Shown here piece by piece: positions 40,501 through 47,901 of a stretch of DNA of 64,000 nucleotides. The position numbers were made by a program, and so were the translations under genes. The notes beneath the pieces are model-generated. The model saw only the letters and a list, made by a program, of their open reading frames with translations. It had not been told where the DNA came from and did not search any database. This stretch comes from Oxalobacteraceae bacterium (GTDB taxonomy: Bacteria; Pseudomonadota; Gammaproteobacteria; Burkholderiales; Burkholderiaceae_D): NCBI GenBank assembly GCA_947374865.1, contig CANCDR010000008.1, positions 1 through 64,000 on the forward strand, written 5' to 3'. Positions within the stretch are counted from its first letter, which is position 1. Every line of letters starts with the position of its first letter.

Positions 40501-40771
40501 CCAGACCATTTCGTCCTGCTATGGCACCAAGGCCCGTCACGAATGCCGTTTCGCCGGAAAACAAATTGACACCGCCACCGCCGTTGGGGACTTCATAGTT
40601 TTTCGAAAATTTTGGCGCGCTCAGGGCCGCACTGGACGGCCCGCTTGGGACCTCTTGCGCACCTGCTGATAGCTGGAGACTTGCGCATATAAAAATGGAC
40701 CCAAAACGTAGTAGCTTGTACCAGTGCGTAGTAAGTCGCTTACTCATTAAACCTGTTGCATGAAAAGACAT
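31553..40771 (-). CDS. Giant secreted RHS/YD-repeat protein with SpvB-like N-terminus
   Basis: The single uninterrupted frame encodes 3072 residues. The ATG at 40771 has AAGGA seven bases upstream and gives a signal peptide (hydrophobic about 20-36, LSAGA as likely cleavage site), so it should be Sec-exported. An SpvB/TcB-like start follows (GAMGLGWTIDFPKI at 117-130). Next is a Trp-rich beta region (about 440-910), a jelly-roll carbohydrate-binding-like domain (about 1345-1500) and a second beta-sandwich-like segment (about 1630-1740). YD repeats occupy about 1950-2560. The RHS-associated core (NHLGST near 2606, DPVNMVDPDGR ending near 2705) is followed by a C-terminal domain of about 367 residues that I do not recognise. 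That domain has four clustered Cys (about 2771-2793) and several hydrophobic stretches. Regional base composition is more AT-rich than neighbours. It probably forms an operon with the coiled-coil gene upstream. No candidate immunity gene lies downstream. Confidence 0.88.
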   Translation of the reverse strand: MSFHATGLMSKRLTTHWYKLLRFGSIFICASLQLSAGAQEVPSGPSSAALSAPKFSKNYEVPNGGGGVNLFSGETAFVTGLGAIAGRNGLAYAVTGSYSSNVNASVNANNKTAPTGAMGLGWTIDFPKIIVDTKNTGNREDDTYYFSQANSKTVLIRTGVKADGGITYAAKNYVAWSIVRYPANERWEVTDENGMKMVFGNKDWDTPASDPQGTLQWARNNENWLGPLDSATGAAGMADNTRIPIAYNLAKIIEPWGDALRFYYNNIAPQLAGVANSSYTRESVLTEIRSYKDANTIKDRLVLNYKTKDADLSSNAEYVDPHKLDPTGLNSYYQDRFETRYLDSVEFYKNNGKIAFSKTQLSYEFLQQNKGEYVKRILKKIQRFNSAGRAAAPATLYDYYANDTDANKGAIKSITSPFGSTTVYDYTAVNPALSQRELKIERPAGYDKVRTWIGNQYVVVMWVSTGANNGRATDNLLVDTYSWEGRWVKADSDALSGTLDWRSVKLVTGTDMFALLRNISASNCPIGCASLSKYHKDPYRAGYWQHSGGLVQDQATNSMPSFALVDVDVGEAFIVTSWYVPFPPISGVPKGQEVNQLWRWQGDNWRGPQGIKGAVMNLPTTPSGLITTKVRAKNNFFIRVSTLDTTTGAQDLVSMVSLNESGKVNFGGKVSVPRLTNQVPELALGDAFAILKSGQQVTPLNWPLDLSQIRSGQAITLGSADASYPIRIAGNTVGIGSTALQIVAGTAQDFVKVQTLDSPSHSNLTRYTYGEEFAVGDNTSGGSNKMFTYSVKDHAWLDKDVLRSSGFISAGQGTLHFVKTTINPRQLVGGFSIRNPDDSWRQLSMPVAPGNASSQFDFAITAQAGLRSFRQNGAYDFAKMSTDPDLPALTFVPALALAENHWRLGGSDDARAGKKLTDDQTLIAYQNNAETGNFDEDFDAANRLALFRAEKEGSRFVGPQSALVVSKITHRNGFEKDTDGNVTASHPEIASTFGYRLDNATMDPDAHYPRFNSVAIHRGGGKDDDEDASGGRGAHYGVTVVNFFNGLDPNNPDNNPDCRATGSGLVASDGVTPCKTLPNFIAESALNNGNSQSYFGLLDGMAYHTEQWNEKYNATTKKWQTDKQLATSDSFSDVIIKSLTLENGGQGVTVYSHPIKQISTQDSVPTTTEQTYYMSGPLEGFLRTSAIIRPNANQEMEHIVSTRRHALEVYGSAWPADKSGLTPVAEIKTTRVDVNPPVTLSVAASTYKDWGASVGKPGLWGGWQNYRWQTKAGSDTFNFSAPNADWTKGGEPGLPNQFGMIEERSFSFNTPAAKVYNSILMDKDKRVVIARFSDARVAGASANASFWGMEDYEDTSLTKWTTTWRPTTEDAHTGKQALINTTGNVASIFRTFTPDPVDPDDMQDYVLSAWVKNPYGVDSKLTLQISATANANAQPIPRVSRDAMPANASEGKDWQYYEIYLHAKNIKDITAKISADNGVLVDDIRFGPAEAAFSASVFDLDRGLVTASLGTNGAVGRLLFDEFNAPYALIGSGEKVAGLSLDYLSRDGNKDVFNPRDPNSALQFSATEEGSYDDFKRGVIDRWTCTVSPVIDINLPNDVAPSSPSAGCKIADPRELGFANRNGTMPSGKWMRVASGSTASFTETPTKEYAARLKMRLRPLQSGLSNQVGISMDSSVMVVFDGYAQQWKYFEIGRASNDPGMRWRLIDSFPESRSADSLPEDWLLSKVDGRVLFFIGGKKIFDRRTDQITPSPYGGVMSKNLSIINVKDMSPVYVSDVVIVNQPIISGGFARGDGRVLQSVVLNGAETTVRGYLYNANGAANVAGKAVVYADGSAFTYRPQYMQRDKASSAVIGDMVSRYGPAAELDKGYTNDGGFSFNGDDGMPPPPGQSSTAVMSGAPGAAYSLDSPASTGHVASSDHGPNEGGVFQMARGTPGATSTSSDYFSEGKFLSGTQTSPTGLVTRSLISTTGEGVAAQVEGASLYGNSTSSGVISPENRLSALIKNDVRGLTTQIFDPRYFAKSENESRRDTFTSQFVYDQYDRVIASTNPNQGSTSIRYSKDGRVRFWQDAKGVTHYVKYDRQARPIESGTWVVDFAAMSDSQIEDARFPTLDSGYSKPVWRQRFEWGVDQGVTASTSFAKGRLAAILTNNDANNATPVKWDSTVLVYDALRRVSHLIERIGDGTPDRITRFHYGFSNLQGMSYPQALEPVVNAEVNCDASNAATIQVVIQAVPGYASYDPYNDVINADEANSANAKCLQQLVGSLGIQPGQRRELAAVSGDSVFKITYAYNRLGQLSKIGRVIDGVIQDDYYAVYAYGPNGELLQEKLNNRHAPAQITTTMRYNSPGWLKDMRSTSGDKGAPVIRYQESLRYEDARVQDGETPSYDGRIAAIDQTYNLKGQASSAVSLNFSYTYFKEGGLKQAKASGSIANLPDYHYVLNNKDAHGNQLVTGNNVNATYSAVSDRLDRMGYWDLSGAAPSLRQENYVYDENGNLTSVWGRRSLSFAYDEHFNKSSKILIGPHASLDLTYGASGERVTDLYSVNAQMVNATPIKKTYYRGMGTVPLTITTQSGQTSTSKHFVYGMTGLIAVNDGNANGGQDYFVLKNHLGSTVMVLRQDGAPTASYTYTPWGKPYDGNGNPVTAEPVVPFLFQGLQYLWQVGLYDNHARIFDPETRRFLAVDPEVNVTHQAYIAYANDPVNMVDPDGRIAVAHNHVLAAGAVATLAWGVGIGLSQIDVVQGGTENVLTTSSTTRFGLLKNYSIPANKTEYICQTVDNCTNFWCENITGPQSGPVCTNITASTSSSSISSTYHYNWAVPVCLFCVSAVGVFQPRTLTGLRHHWNDLNSFGLSERGTRNVMIVTGVARAGISMMASLNNDAGAGLIVADMFGITAAGVADRVWSFYGPMGAVAGDEGAALSWIHLARFAPGNFLDLDANLLGLSALMMADMASNSPAEFANAHQAPEKTYAYKALAQAAKITGGTVTNLACSLGMAHFFGGYNSVRGSRLPCAIARVVARTGIHYRFFPKGIIVSAIVDMSQSFMLHNWGAIGDVQGWYNSVGMPAPLPAVEAVP

Positions 40772-40795
40772 GATGAAATCCTTTTTGATGTACGC

Positions 40796-40842
40796 GCAAA
40801 TGCGAAGCAAATGTGACGCCAATGCGTCATTGCCAATCCAAT
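40796..40842. repeat. 11-bp tandem repeat, about four copies, between the two cassette genes
   Basis: GCAAATGCGAA (40796), GCAAATGTGAC (40807), a 14-base variant (40818) and GCCAATCCAAT (40832) follow each other. The array lies in the 95-bp gap between the coiled-coil gene and the RHS gene, upstream of the RHS ribosome binding site. Confidence 0.55.
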
Positions 40843-40866
40843 GGGCCCAGTCGCTGCTCGGCCGGC

Positions 40867-41688
40867 TTAAGGCTCGACGTTGGGTGCGACGTCTGCGGCT
40901 GTGTTGATGACGTTTTGCTGCAAGGCTGTCCACGCTTGCCGTTTTGCTACAGATGCATCACTGGCTTTTTGTTTCGCTTGTAATTCACTCTGCAAAGCTG
41001 CGCCGAGATTTGGCGTGATATTGACGAAGGCATCCTGCGTCGTTTTTGTTTGCGCTCTTAATTGCCGTACCTGTTCCTTGACGGCATCGCGCAGGCCTTG
41101 CGCTTCTTCAAATTTGCTGGTGAGTTGGGTTAGCTGTGACTGTAGTTGGGCGCGCACTGAATCTGTTGCTGTGCTCACTTTATTTTGCAAGGAAGCTAAT
41201 TGCTGAGACAAGATTTCTAGCTGGGTGTTTAGCTGTTGCAACATTTTTTCGGCGGCGTCCAAGCTGGTATTGGCAATCTCGACCTGCGCTTTCGCTTTCC
41301 TGACGCTGCTACGGATCTGCACCACTTTTTCACTTGCCGCGCGCGCTTCTGCCAAGGCCTGCATCTCGGCATTGACGGTGGATGTGATCATGGCTTGCTG
41401 TTGAGCTTGCTGTTGGTCTTGCATCTGCATCGGCTGTTGCACCTGCAGCTCTGACTGCGGCTGGATCGACATTTGTGGCGTTGGCGACATCACAGCGGGA
41501 GGCTGTGCATTGGGGATGGAAGTCACGCTACAAAATAACTGGCCGTTAATGGTGAGGCATCCCTTTGACTGCGAGGAAGACGAGGTCTGTGCATAAGCAA
41601 TACCGGTCTGCGCGAACAGGCAGAGCGTCAATGCTGCGGCCTGCGTCTTGATTCGCTTGGAATAGCACCTTGAAATTTGCAGCATCAT
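40867..41688 (-). CDS. Exported coiled-coil protein paired with the RHS gene, unknown function
   Basis: The 273-residue protein has a clear signal peptide (residues about 15-33, IAYAQ). A short mature segment with two Cys (CLTINGQLFC, 44-53) is followed by a Gln/Met/Pro-rich linker at 60-100 with many consecutive Gln. A long predicted coiled coil runs from about 103 to 215 (heptad-like Leu/Ala/Val spacing in EKMLQQLNTQLEILSQQLAS). The tail is rich in Ala and Lys. The ATG at 41688 is preceded by GGAG six bases upstream. The RHS gene starts 95 nt downstream on the same strand with no terminator between, so they are likely co-transcribed. I recognise no family; it could anchor, bundle or chaperone the RHS protein. 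Confidence 0.75.
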   Translation of the reverse strand: MMLQISRCYSKRIKTQAAALTLCLFAQTGIAYAQTSSSSQSKGCLTINGQLFCSVTSIPNAQPPAVMSPTPQMSIQPQSELQVQQPMQMQDQQQAQQQAMITSTVNAEMQALAEARAASEKVVQIRSSVRKAKAQVEIANTSLDAAEKMLQQLNTQLEILSQQLASLQNKVSTATDSVRAQLQSQLTQLTSKFEEAQGLRDAVKEQVRQLRAQTKTTQDAFVNITPNLGAALQSELQAKQKASDASVAKRQAWTALQQNVINTAADVAPNVEP

Positions 41689-41814
41689 AATAAACTCCAG
41701 AAATGTGAGGGTGGACAGCGCTTCTTTCAGCACGAGAACCAGCGCGATAATCCGCGTACGCGCTCTTGATTCAAGTAATTGGCCAGGTCAAGAGTCAGTT
41801 CATGAAATGACAGG

Positions 41815-41862
41815 TGATTAAGTCCCTGATTAGCCACCCGATTCAGAGCGAGATTAAGTGCT
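41815..41862. repeat. 12-bp tandem repeat, four degenerate copies
   Basis: The units TGATTAAGTCCC, TGATTAGCCACC, CGATTCAGAGCG and AGATTAAGTGCT start at 41815, 41827, 41839 and 41851. The shared part is GATT at the same phase in each unit. It lies upstream of the RHS cassette. Confidence 0.6.
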
Positions 41863-42157
41863 TGTGCAGCAGCAAGATCCTATTAAAAGAACGACGTAAA
41901 GTTATTAATTTATTATCAAAATGTACGTCTTAATAACCCCAAAGTAAAGAAGGGCATGATTGCTTGTCGTTCAACAAAAACACCTTTTTCGAAATGTTTT
42001 TTTTCTTGACTTGTGGTCGACGGCGGATGAAATTTTGTCGCCAAAATGAAAAATCTTGACCCTGCGATGCCGCGAATAGAGGACTGTGCTCAATGCGCCG
42101 TAATAAGCGAGGAGGAGGGTATGCGGGGAAAACGCGGAAGGGGGCATGCGAGCAGGT

Positions 42158-42190
42158 AAAAAAAAATCCACTGGGAGTCCAATGGATTTT
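42158..42190 (-). terminator. Intrinsic terminator after the outer-membrane protein gene
   Basis: AAAATCCA (minus strand from 42190) pairs with TGGATTTT (to 42163), and the transcript then runs into a nine-base T run. It is about 100 nt downstream of the minus-strand gene ending at 42293 and insulates it from the RHS cassette. Confidence 0.75.
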
Positions 42191-42254
42191 GATTTAATCT
42201 GCGCTACAGATGACGTCAAGGCCTGACATTTCAGGCGCATGTGAATGATCTTAA

Positions 42255-42289
42255 ATCGGCCTTAAGTAGGCCTTAAATGAGGCCTTAAA
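42255..42289. repeat. 11-12 bp repeat containing GGCCTTAA, three copies
   Basis: GGCCTTAA occurs at 42258, 42269 and 42281, each embedded in an 11-12 bp unit. The array lies in the 3' untranslated region just beyond the stop of the outer-membrane protein gene. Confidence 0.6.
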
Positions 42290-42292
42290 CAA

Positions 42293-43096
42293 CTAGAATT
42301 TTGCCGAGAGTCCGACACCGAAAGTCAGATCAGGCGTGCGCCGATTGAGGCCTTTGAACAGCGCTGTATCAAGCTGTAATGTGGGTGTCAGCAGGTAGGT
42401 CGCTCCGAGGTCAAAGCTGGCCTGTGATCCGCCGTTCTGGGCGCGGGCGATTTGTGGACTGGCAAACTCAATAAAGGTGCGGAATTTTTCGGTCCAGCCC
42501 TTACTCATGGTGATACCGAAGATGCCTGAATTGAAGCGCTGGCCCAATTCGTTTTTGTCGAGCATGATGCCCTCCATGATGCCGAGCGAAATATCGTAGG
42601 GTAATTCCCATTCTTCGGTGAAGCGTACCGAAGGGCGCACGCCTTGACCGCGGAAGGGAGTGCTACCCGAATCAATCTCCGCATGAATCAAAACAGCCAC
42701 TGCCGGCAGTACGCCCTGAGCATCCATCATGTGCCACTTCAGACCGACTGATAGATCGGAATAACCGCTCGTCGTCTGCACTGCACCGCCAGCCAGCTGT
42801 TCTGTCCGCAGGCTGGTTTTACCATCCGTTTCAAAACGTAGTTCCCAGTCTTCTTCAATGCCGATGCGCAGTAAAGTGGGGGTGGTGGTCTGCCGGTCGC
42901 GGCTGCCATTGGCGGTATTGCGCTCGATGGAAAAGCCGGTCTCGATCTGGACCCGACCTTTGCCGACGACTTCACTGGATTCAACAAAGTCAGGACGGTC
43001 GGTACTGATCTCATCGGCCTGCTGGGCCATCGCCATGCTGGCGCCGAGCAGACTGGTGATAAGGAATATAATTTTGTGCAAATAAGACAGCTTCAT
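42293..43096 (-). CDS. Outer-membrane transporter-like protein (phenol MetA-degradation family)
   Basis: The 267-residue protein has a signal peptide (hydrophobic about 9-24, cleavage near MAQ). It starts ADEISTDRPDF, a typical opening of the PF13557-type outer-membrane proteins. The rest alternates polar and hydrophobic residues as in a beta-barrel, and the last residue is Phe (GVGLSAKF), the usual outer-membrane insertion signal. The substrate is unknown. It is monocistronic, with a terminator downstream. Confidence 0.8.
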   Translation of the reverse strand: MKLSYLHKIIFLITSLLGASMAMAQQADEISTDRPDFVESSEVVGKGRVQIETGFSIERNTANGSRDRQTTTPTLLRIGIEEDWELRFETDGKTSLRTEQLAGGAVQTTSGYSDLSVGLKWHMMDAQGVLPAVAVLIHAEIDSGSTPFRGQGVRPSVRFTEEWELPYDISLGIMEGIMLDKNELGQRFNSGIFGITMSKGWTEKFRTFIEFASPQIARAQNGGSQASFDLGATYLLTPTLQLDTALFKGLNRRTPDLTFGVGLSAKF

Positions 43097-43149
43097 GTGG
43101 GAATGCCTAAAATAAGAAATCAGATTTAACGATGGAGAAAAGATTCTTC

Positions 43150-43758
43150 CTAGCGTGGCAAGGTTTCTTTGAAGGAGGAGCGCTCTGCGAGTTTGTCTAC
43201 CAGTCGAGCTAGGTTGGCATAGTCGTCGCGCCAGCGCAGGTCGGGGAAACGGAAACTGAGCCAGTCAAGCGTACAGCCAACGGCCACATCGGCCATCGTG
43301 TAAGTGATGCCGGCACAGTAGGGCTTCTCAGCCAGACCCAGTGACATGGCTTTGATACCGGCCGTGACTTTGCCCATTTGGCGCGCTACCCAGGCAGCGT
43401 TTTGATGTTCTGGCGCACGCAGGCTGCCTTCCAGACGGACCAAAATGGCCGCATCGGTCACGCCATCGGCCAAGGCTTCCCAGCATTTGACTTCCACCCG
43501 TTCGCGGCCGCTGGCCGGCAAGAGTTTGCCGACGGGCGTTAAGGTATCAATGTATTCAACGATCACGCGCGAATCAAACAGCGCTGCACCATCTTCCATG
43601 ACCAGGCAGGGCACCTTGCCGAGCGGATTGGCAGCCTGGATAGCGGAATCTGCAGCCCACACATCTTCGAGGACAAAGACGTAGTCGAGCTTTTTTTCCG
43701 CCATCACAATACGAACTTTACGGGCAAATGGACTAGTGACGGAACCAATGAGTTTCAT
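43150..43758 (-). CDS. Glutathione S-transferase family protein
   Basis: The 202-residue cytosolic GST has an N-terminal thioredoxin-like domain (MKLIGSVTSPFARKVRI; NPLGKVPCLVMEDG with the cis-Pro; LFDSRVIVEYID with the glutathione-contacting Ser). An all-helical C-terminal domain starts near 90 (TYTMADVAVGCTLDWL). It most resembles the YibF-type GSTs. The ATG at 43758 is preferred; a TTG nine codons upstream would begin inside a TATAAT-containing stretch (43788-43793, minus strand) that could be its -10. It is divergent from purB. Confidence 0.87.
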   Translation of the reverse strand: MKLIGSVTSPFARKVRIVMAEKKLDYVFVLEDVWAADSAIQAANPLGKVPCLVMEDGAALFDSRVIVEYIDTLTPVGKLLPASGRERVEVKCWEALADGVTDAAILVRLEGSLRAPEHQNAAWVARQMGKVTAGIKAMSLGLAEKPYCAGITYTMADVAVGCTLDWLSFRFPDLRWRDDYANLARLVDKLAERSSFKETLPR

Positions 43759-43794
43759 AGAATGATGGTAATTAATAAACGGCAATTATTATAA

Positions 43795-45375
<1,581 letters not shown>

Positions 45376-45396
45376 GCGCAGAACACAAACCGACCC

Positions 45397-45921
45397 ATGC
45401 AAACTTATTCCCGAACTGCCATTCTCCTGCACTGGCTGCTGGCGCTCCTCATCATCGTCAACTTTGCGCTGGGTGTGACCATGGTCGACATCCCCGGACT
45501 CACGCCGACCAAGCTGCAATACTTTGCCTGGCACAAATGGCTGGGCATTCTGGTCCTTGCGCTGACGGCCGTGCGCTTTTTATGGCGCCTCTCCCATCCA
45601 ACGCCACGCTACCCGATCGGCATGCCGGCCTGGCAGGAACAGCTAGCCGGCGCTTTGCACCGACTGCTCTACATCCTGATGTTTGCCGTTCCGCTGTCAG
45701 GCTATCTTTATACGACAGCTGCCGGCGTGCCGGTCGTCTTGTTTGGCGTGCTACCGATTCCGGCGCTGTTTGGTCCGGATGCGGCGCTGAAGGCACTGTT
45801 CAAAACGCTGCACTACGCACTCAATATGGGATTGCTGGCTGGCGTGTGCGTGCATATCGGCGCAGCGCTCAAGCATCAGTTTATCGAGCGCGATAACATC
45901 TTGCGGCGCATGCTGCCTTAA
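45397..45921 (+). CDS. Cytochrome b561 (YceJ-like)
   Basis: The 174-residue inner-membrane dihaem b-type cytochrome has four hydrophobic helices. Candidate haem histidines are His12 (LLHWLLA), His46 (AWHKWLG), LHYALNM near 145 and VHIGAALKH near 156. Proteins of this type oxidise or reduce ubiquinol or superoxide. It is followed 61 nt downstream by a yceI gene, the conserved yceJ-yceI pairing, and preceded closely by purB. Confidence 0.9.
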   Translation: MQTYSRTAILLHWLLALLIIVNFALGVTMVDIPGLTPTKLQYFAWHKWLGILVLALTAVRFLWRLSHPTPRYPIGMPAWQEQLAGALHRLLYILMFAVPLSGYLYTTAAGVPVVLFGVLPIPALFGPDAALKALFKTLHYALNMGLLAGVCVHIGAALKHQFIERDNILRRMLP

Positions 45922-45959
45922 CGATTCACATCAACGTATTACATCAACGCCCTACATCA
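45921..45959. repeat. 13-bp tandem repeat, three copies
   Basis: ACGATTCACATCA, ACGTATTACATCA and ACGCCCTACATCA begin at 45921, 45934 and 45947. They share ACG at the start and ACATCA at the end of each unit. The array fills most of the 61-bp gap between cytochrome b561 and yceI. Confidence 0.75.
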
Positions 45960-45982
45960 CGAATTTAAACAGGTCACCCGCC

Positions 45983-46546
45983 ATGAAGCTTTCTTCACTC
46001 GCTCGTTTATGCACCGTTTTGTCGCTCATCACTGCCACGCCGCTGTCGGCCCTTGCGGCGCTCAAAGTCACGTTAGAAAAAAGCAGCATGACTGCCTCCT
46101 TCAAACAAATGAACGTGCCGATGGAGGGCCATTTTAAAAAATTCAACGCATCGATTGATTTTAATCCGGCCAAACTGGATGCGTCGAAGGCAGAGATCGA
46201 TATCGACATGAATGGCTTTGATCTGGGCGACGCCGACTTCAACAAGGAAGTCGCAAAAAAGACCTGGTTCAATAGCGCCCAGTTTCCTAAAGCGAGTTTT
46301 AGTTCGACCAGTATCAAGAGTAGCGGCGCGGGTAAATATGAGGTCGCCGGCAAACTCACCATCAAGGGTAAAACGACCGAGGTCAGCATTCCTGTGAGCG
46401 TGAAAAAAGAAGGCGCGCTGCAAATTTTTGACGGCGCACTGCCAATCAAACGGCTGACCTACGCGATCGGCGAGGGCGAATGGAAAGATACTTCGATGGT
46501 CGCCGATGAAGTCATGCTCAAATTTCATCTGGTGACGTCACCCTGA
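45983..46546 (+). CDS. YceI-family periplasmic lipid-binding protein
   Basis: The 187-residue protein has a signal peptide (to about 26, LSALAALK). It then has a YceI lipocalin-like barrel with features such as KKTWFNSAQFPKASFSST, GKLTIKGKTTEVSIPV and a C-terminal EWKDTSMVADEVMLKFHL. The family binds isoprenoid chains, and its pairing with cytochrome b561 suggests a role with quinones or a membrane redox carrier. The start ATG at 45983 follows AGGT weakly. Confidence 0.9.
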   Translation: MKLSSLARLCTVLSLITATPLSALAALKVTLEKSSMTASFKQMNVPMEGHFKKFNASIDFNPAKLDASKAEIDIDMNGFDLGDADFNKEVAKKTWFNSAQFPKASFSSTSIKSSGAGKYEVAGKLTIKGKTTEVSIPVSVKKEGALQIFDGALPIKRLTYAIGEGEWKDTSMVADEVMLKFHLVTSP

Positions 46547-46697
46547 TTCTGGTGACGGCAGGTAGCTGACGTCGGCACAGAGCCCAGGCAAAGTTTTGTA
46601 AATATCGGGCTGTGCGTGTTGGCTTTAGCCTGCGTGACGAATAAAGTTCGGTATCATCTCTGCAAGAAAAAGTCGTGCAATAAAAAGCAGCATCCTT

Positions 46698-46733
46698 AGT
46701 CGGTCACTCAGTTGGTCACTTAGTTCGTCATTT
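46698..46733. repeat. 12-bp tandem repeat, three copies
   Basis: AGTCGGTCACTC, AGTTGGTCACTT and AGTTCGTCATTT begin at 46698, 46710 and 46722. The array ends 18 bp before the cytochrome c' start codon, next to its GGAGA ribosome binding site. Confidence 0.72.
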
Positions 46734-46751
46734 CACCCAAGGAGACTTTCC

Positions 46752-47216
46752 ATGTCGTTCAGCTTCAAACTAGCCACACTGCTCTACAGCGTCTGCATGC
46801 TGCTGCCTGCAGCTGCCCAAGCCCAATTTGCGCGTGCAGAAGACGCCGTTGAATATCGTAACGGCGCCTTTTTTGTGATGGACTACCATTACGATCGCAT
46901 TGGCGATATGATCAAAGGGAAAATTCCTTACGATAAAGCCGTCGCAGAAAGTGATGCCGCTATTATTGACGCGCTCGGCAAATTGCCATGGCATGCTTTT
47001 ACACCCAATTCGATCACGGAAAATTCACGCGCCAAGGAAGAGATCTGGCAGCAGAAGGATAAGTTCAAAGCCGCTGCCGACAAGATGCAGGGCGAAACGA
47101 CCAAGCTGGCAGCCGCTAGTAAAACCGGTGACTTGGCGAAGCTCAAAACAGCTTTTTTAGCGACTGCCCAGACCTGCAAGGAATGTCATGATACGTTCCG
47201 TAAAAAGAAAAAGTAA
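46752..47216 (+). CDS. Cytochrome c' family protein
   Basis: The 154-residue periplasmic class II cytochrome c has a signal peptide (to about 24). A four-helix-bundle-like region follows, with a single haem motif CKECH near the C-terminus (Cys142, Cys145, His146), as expected for cytochrome c'. GGAGA lies 7 nt upstream of the ATG. It may exchange electrons with the cytochrome b encoded convergently. The last 31 bases overlap the 3' end of that gene on the other strand. Confidence 0.9.
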   Translation: MSFSFKLATLLYSVCMLLPAAAQAQFARAEDAVEYRNGAFFVMDYHYDRIGDMIKGKIPYDKAVAESDAAIIDALGKLPWHAFTPNSITENSRAKEEIWQQKDKFKAAADKMQGETTKLAAASKTGDLAKLKTAFLATAQTCKECHDTFRKKKK

Positions 47217-47857
47217 ATCACGCCGCAGCAAAGCAGGAATATCAACAAGCCGCGCAGGCGTAGCCAGCGCGTGTCTTGTGCAGAGGGGACGTCCAGCGCT
47301 GTCTGCATATCCCCGCTCAGCATGGGTTGCACCAGATTGATTTTTTTGATCAGCGCGTAATAGGCGATCGCCACAACGTGCAGGCCGATCAGGCCATACA
47401 AGATATTGATGCTGACCTCGGTATGAAACCAGGTCAGCGTAGCAGACCAATCGCGGCTCACGAGGATCGCCAAGGGTCCCTCGCTGGCGATATCGTCATT
47501 GGAAAACAAGCCGCTGCCGACCTGTAGCAACAATACCGTGAGCATCGCCACGACCGACCAGCCGCCCAGAGGATTATGTCCCGGCCGATGCTCCGGGCTT
47601 GCACTGGCAGCCGTCTTCAGATACGCCAGCACCGCGCGTGGCCCGGCAAGGAAGCTGGCAAAGCGCGCATAAAGTGACCCTGCCACACCCCAGATTAAGC
47701 GAAACATCAGCAAGGCCAGGATCGCATAAGCGCAGTAAAAATGCGCATCCATATACTCGCCGCCGATATTGCCGGTGATGATGGCGGCGCTCACTAACAC
47801 TACCAGCGCCCAGTGAAACAAGCGTAGCGGTAAATCCCAAACACGCACTGTCTTCAT
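47186..47857 (-). CDS. Cytochrome b561-type membrane protein (hydrogenase b-type)
   Basis: The 223-residue inner-membrane cytochrome b has the N-terminal VWDLPLRLFHWALV typical of the b-type cytochromes that pair with periplasmic c-type or hydrogenase partners. Candidate haem ligands are His15, the GHNPLGGWS region near 93, His143 (WFHTEVSI) and His158 (GLHVVAIAYY). Four to five membrane helices are visible, with a last one at the C-terminus. It ends inside the cytochrome c' gene on the other strand, and the two products plausibly form a redox pair. Confidence 0.85.
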   Translation of the reverse strand: MKTVRVWDLPLRLFHWALVVLVSAAIITGNIGGEYMDAHFYCAYAILALLMFRLIWGVAGSLYARFASFLAGPRAVLAYLKTAASASPEHRPGHNPLGGWSVVAMLTVLLLQVGSGLFSNDDIASEGPLAILVSRDWSATLTWFHTEVSINILYGLIGLHVVAIAYYALIKKINLVQPMLSGDMQTALDVPSAQDTRWLRLRGLLIFLLCCGVIYFFFLRNVS

Positions 47858-47885
47858 GCTACTTTCCGATACAATAAGCGTCAGG

Positions 47886-47901
47886 AAAAAGCCGGCTTTT
47901 T
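47886..47901. terminator. 16-bp palindrome at the secF stop, possible weak terminator
   Basis: AAAAAGCCGGCTTTTT is a perfect palindrome overlapping the secF stop codon. As RNA it would form AAAAAG/CTTTTT around CCGG with trailing T residues on the minus strand. The stem is AT-rich, so termination before the following cytochrome b gene may be partial. Confidence 0.4.

Larger units (their letters stand above)
41689..42292. other. 604-bp AT-rich intergenic region upstream of the RHS cassette
   Basis: It contains a 12-bp repeat array (41815-41862), an AT-rich stretch (about 41880-41960) likely to include the cassette promoter, a minus-strand terminator (42158-42190) and a short repeat (42255-42289). 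A frame on the minus strand at 41971-42240 runs across the terminator side and shows no family features, so I do not call it. No gene is visible. Confidence 0.6.

Noticed and set aside
31553-40771. T6SS Rhs effector or classical three-part Tc toxin
   Set aside because: There is a Sec signal peptide, no PAAR motif, no VgrG/EagR-type neighbour and no TcA-like gene nearby.
41971-42240. 89-codon minus-strand frame in the RHS upstream region
   Set aside because: It crosses the strong minus-strand terminator at 42158-42190 and shows no protein-like composition or ribosome binding site.
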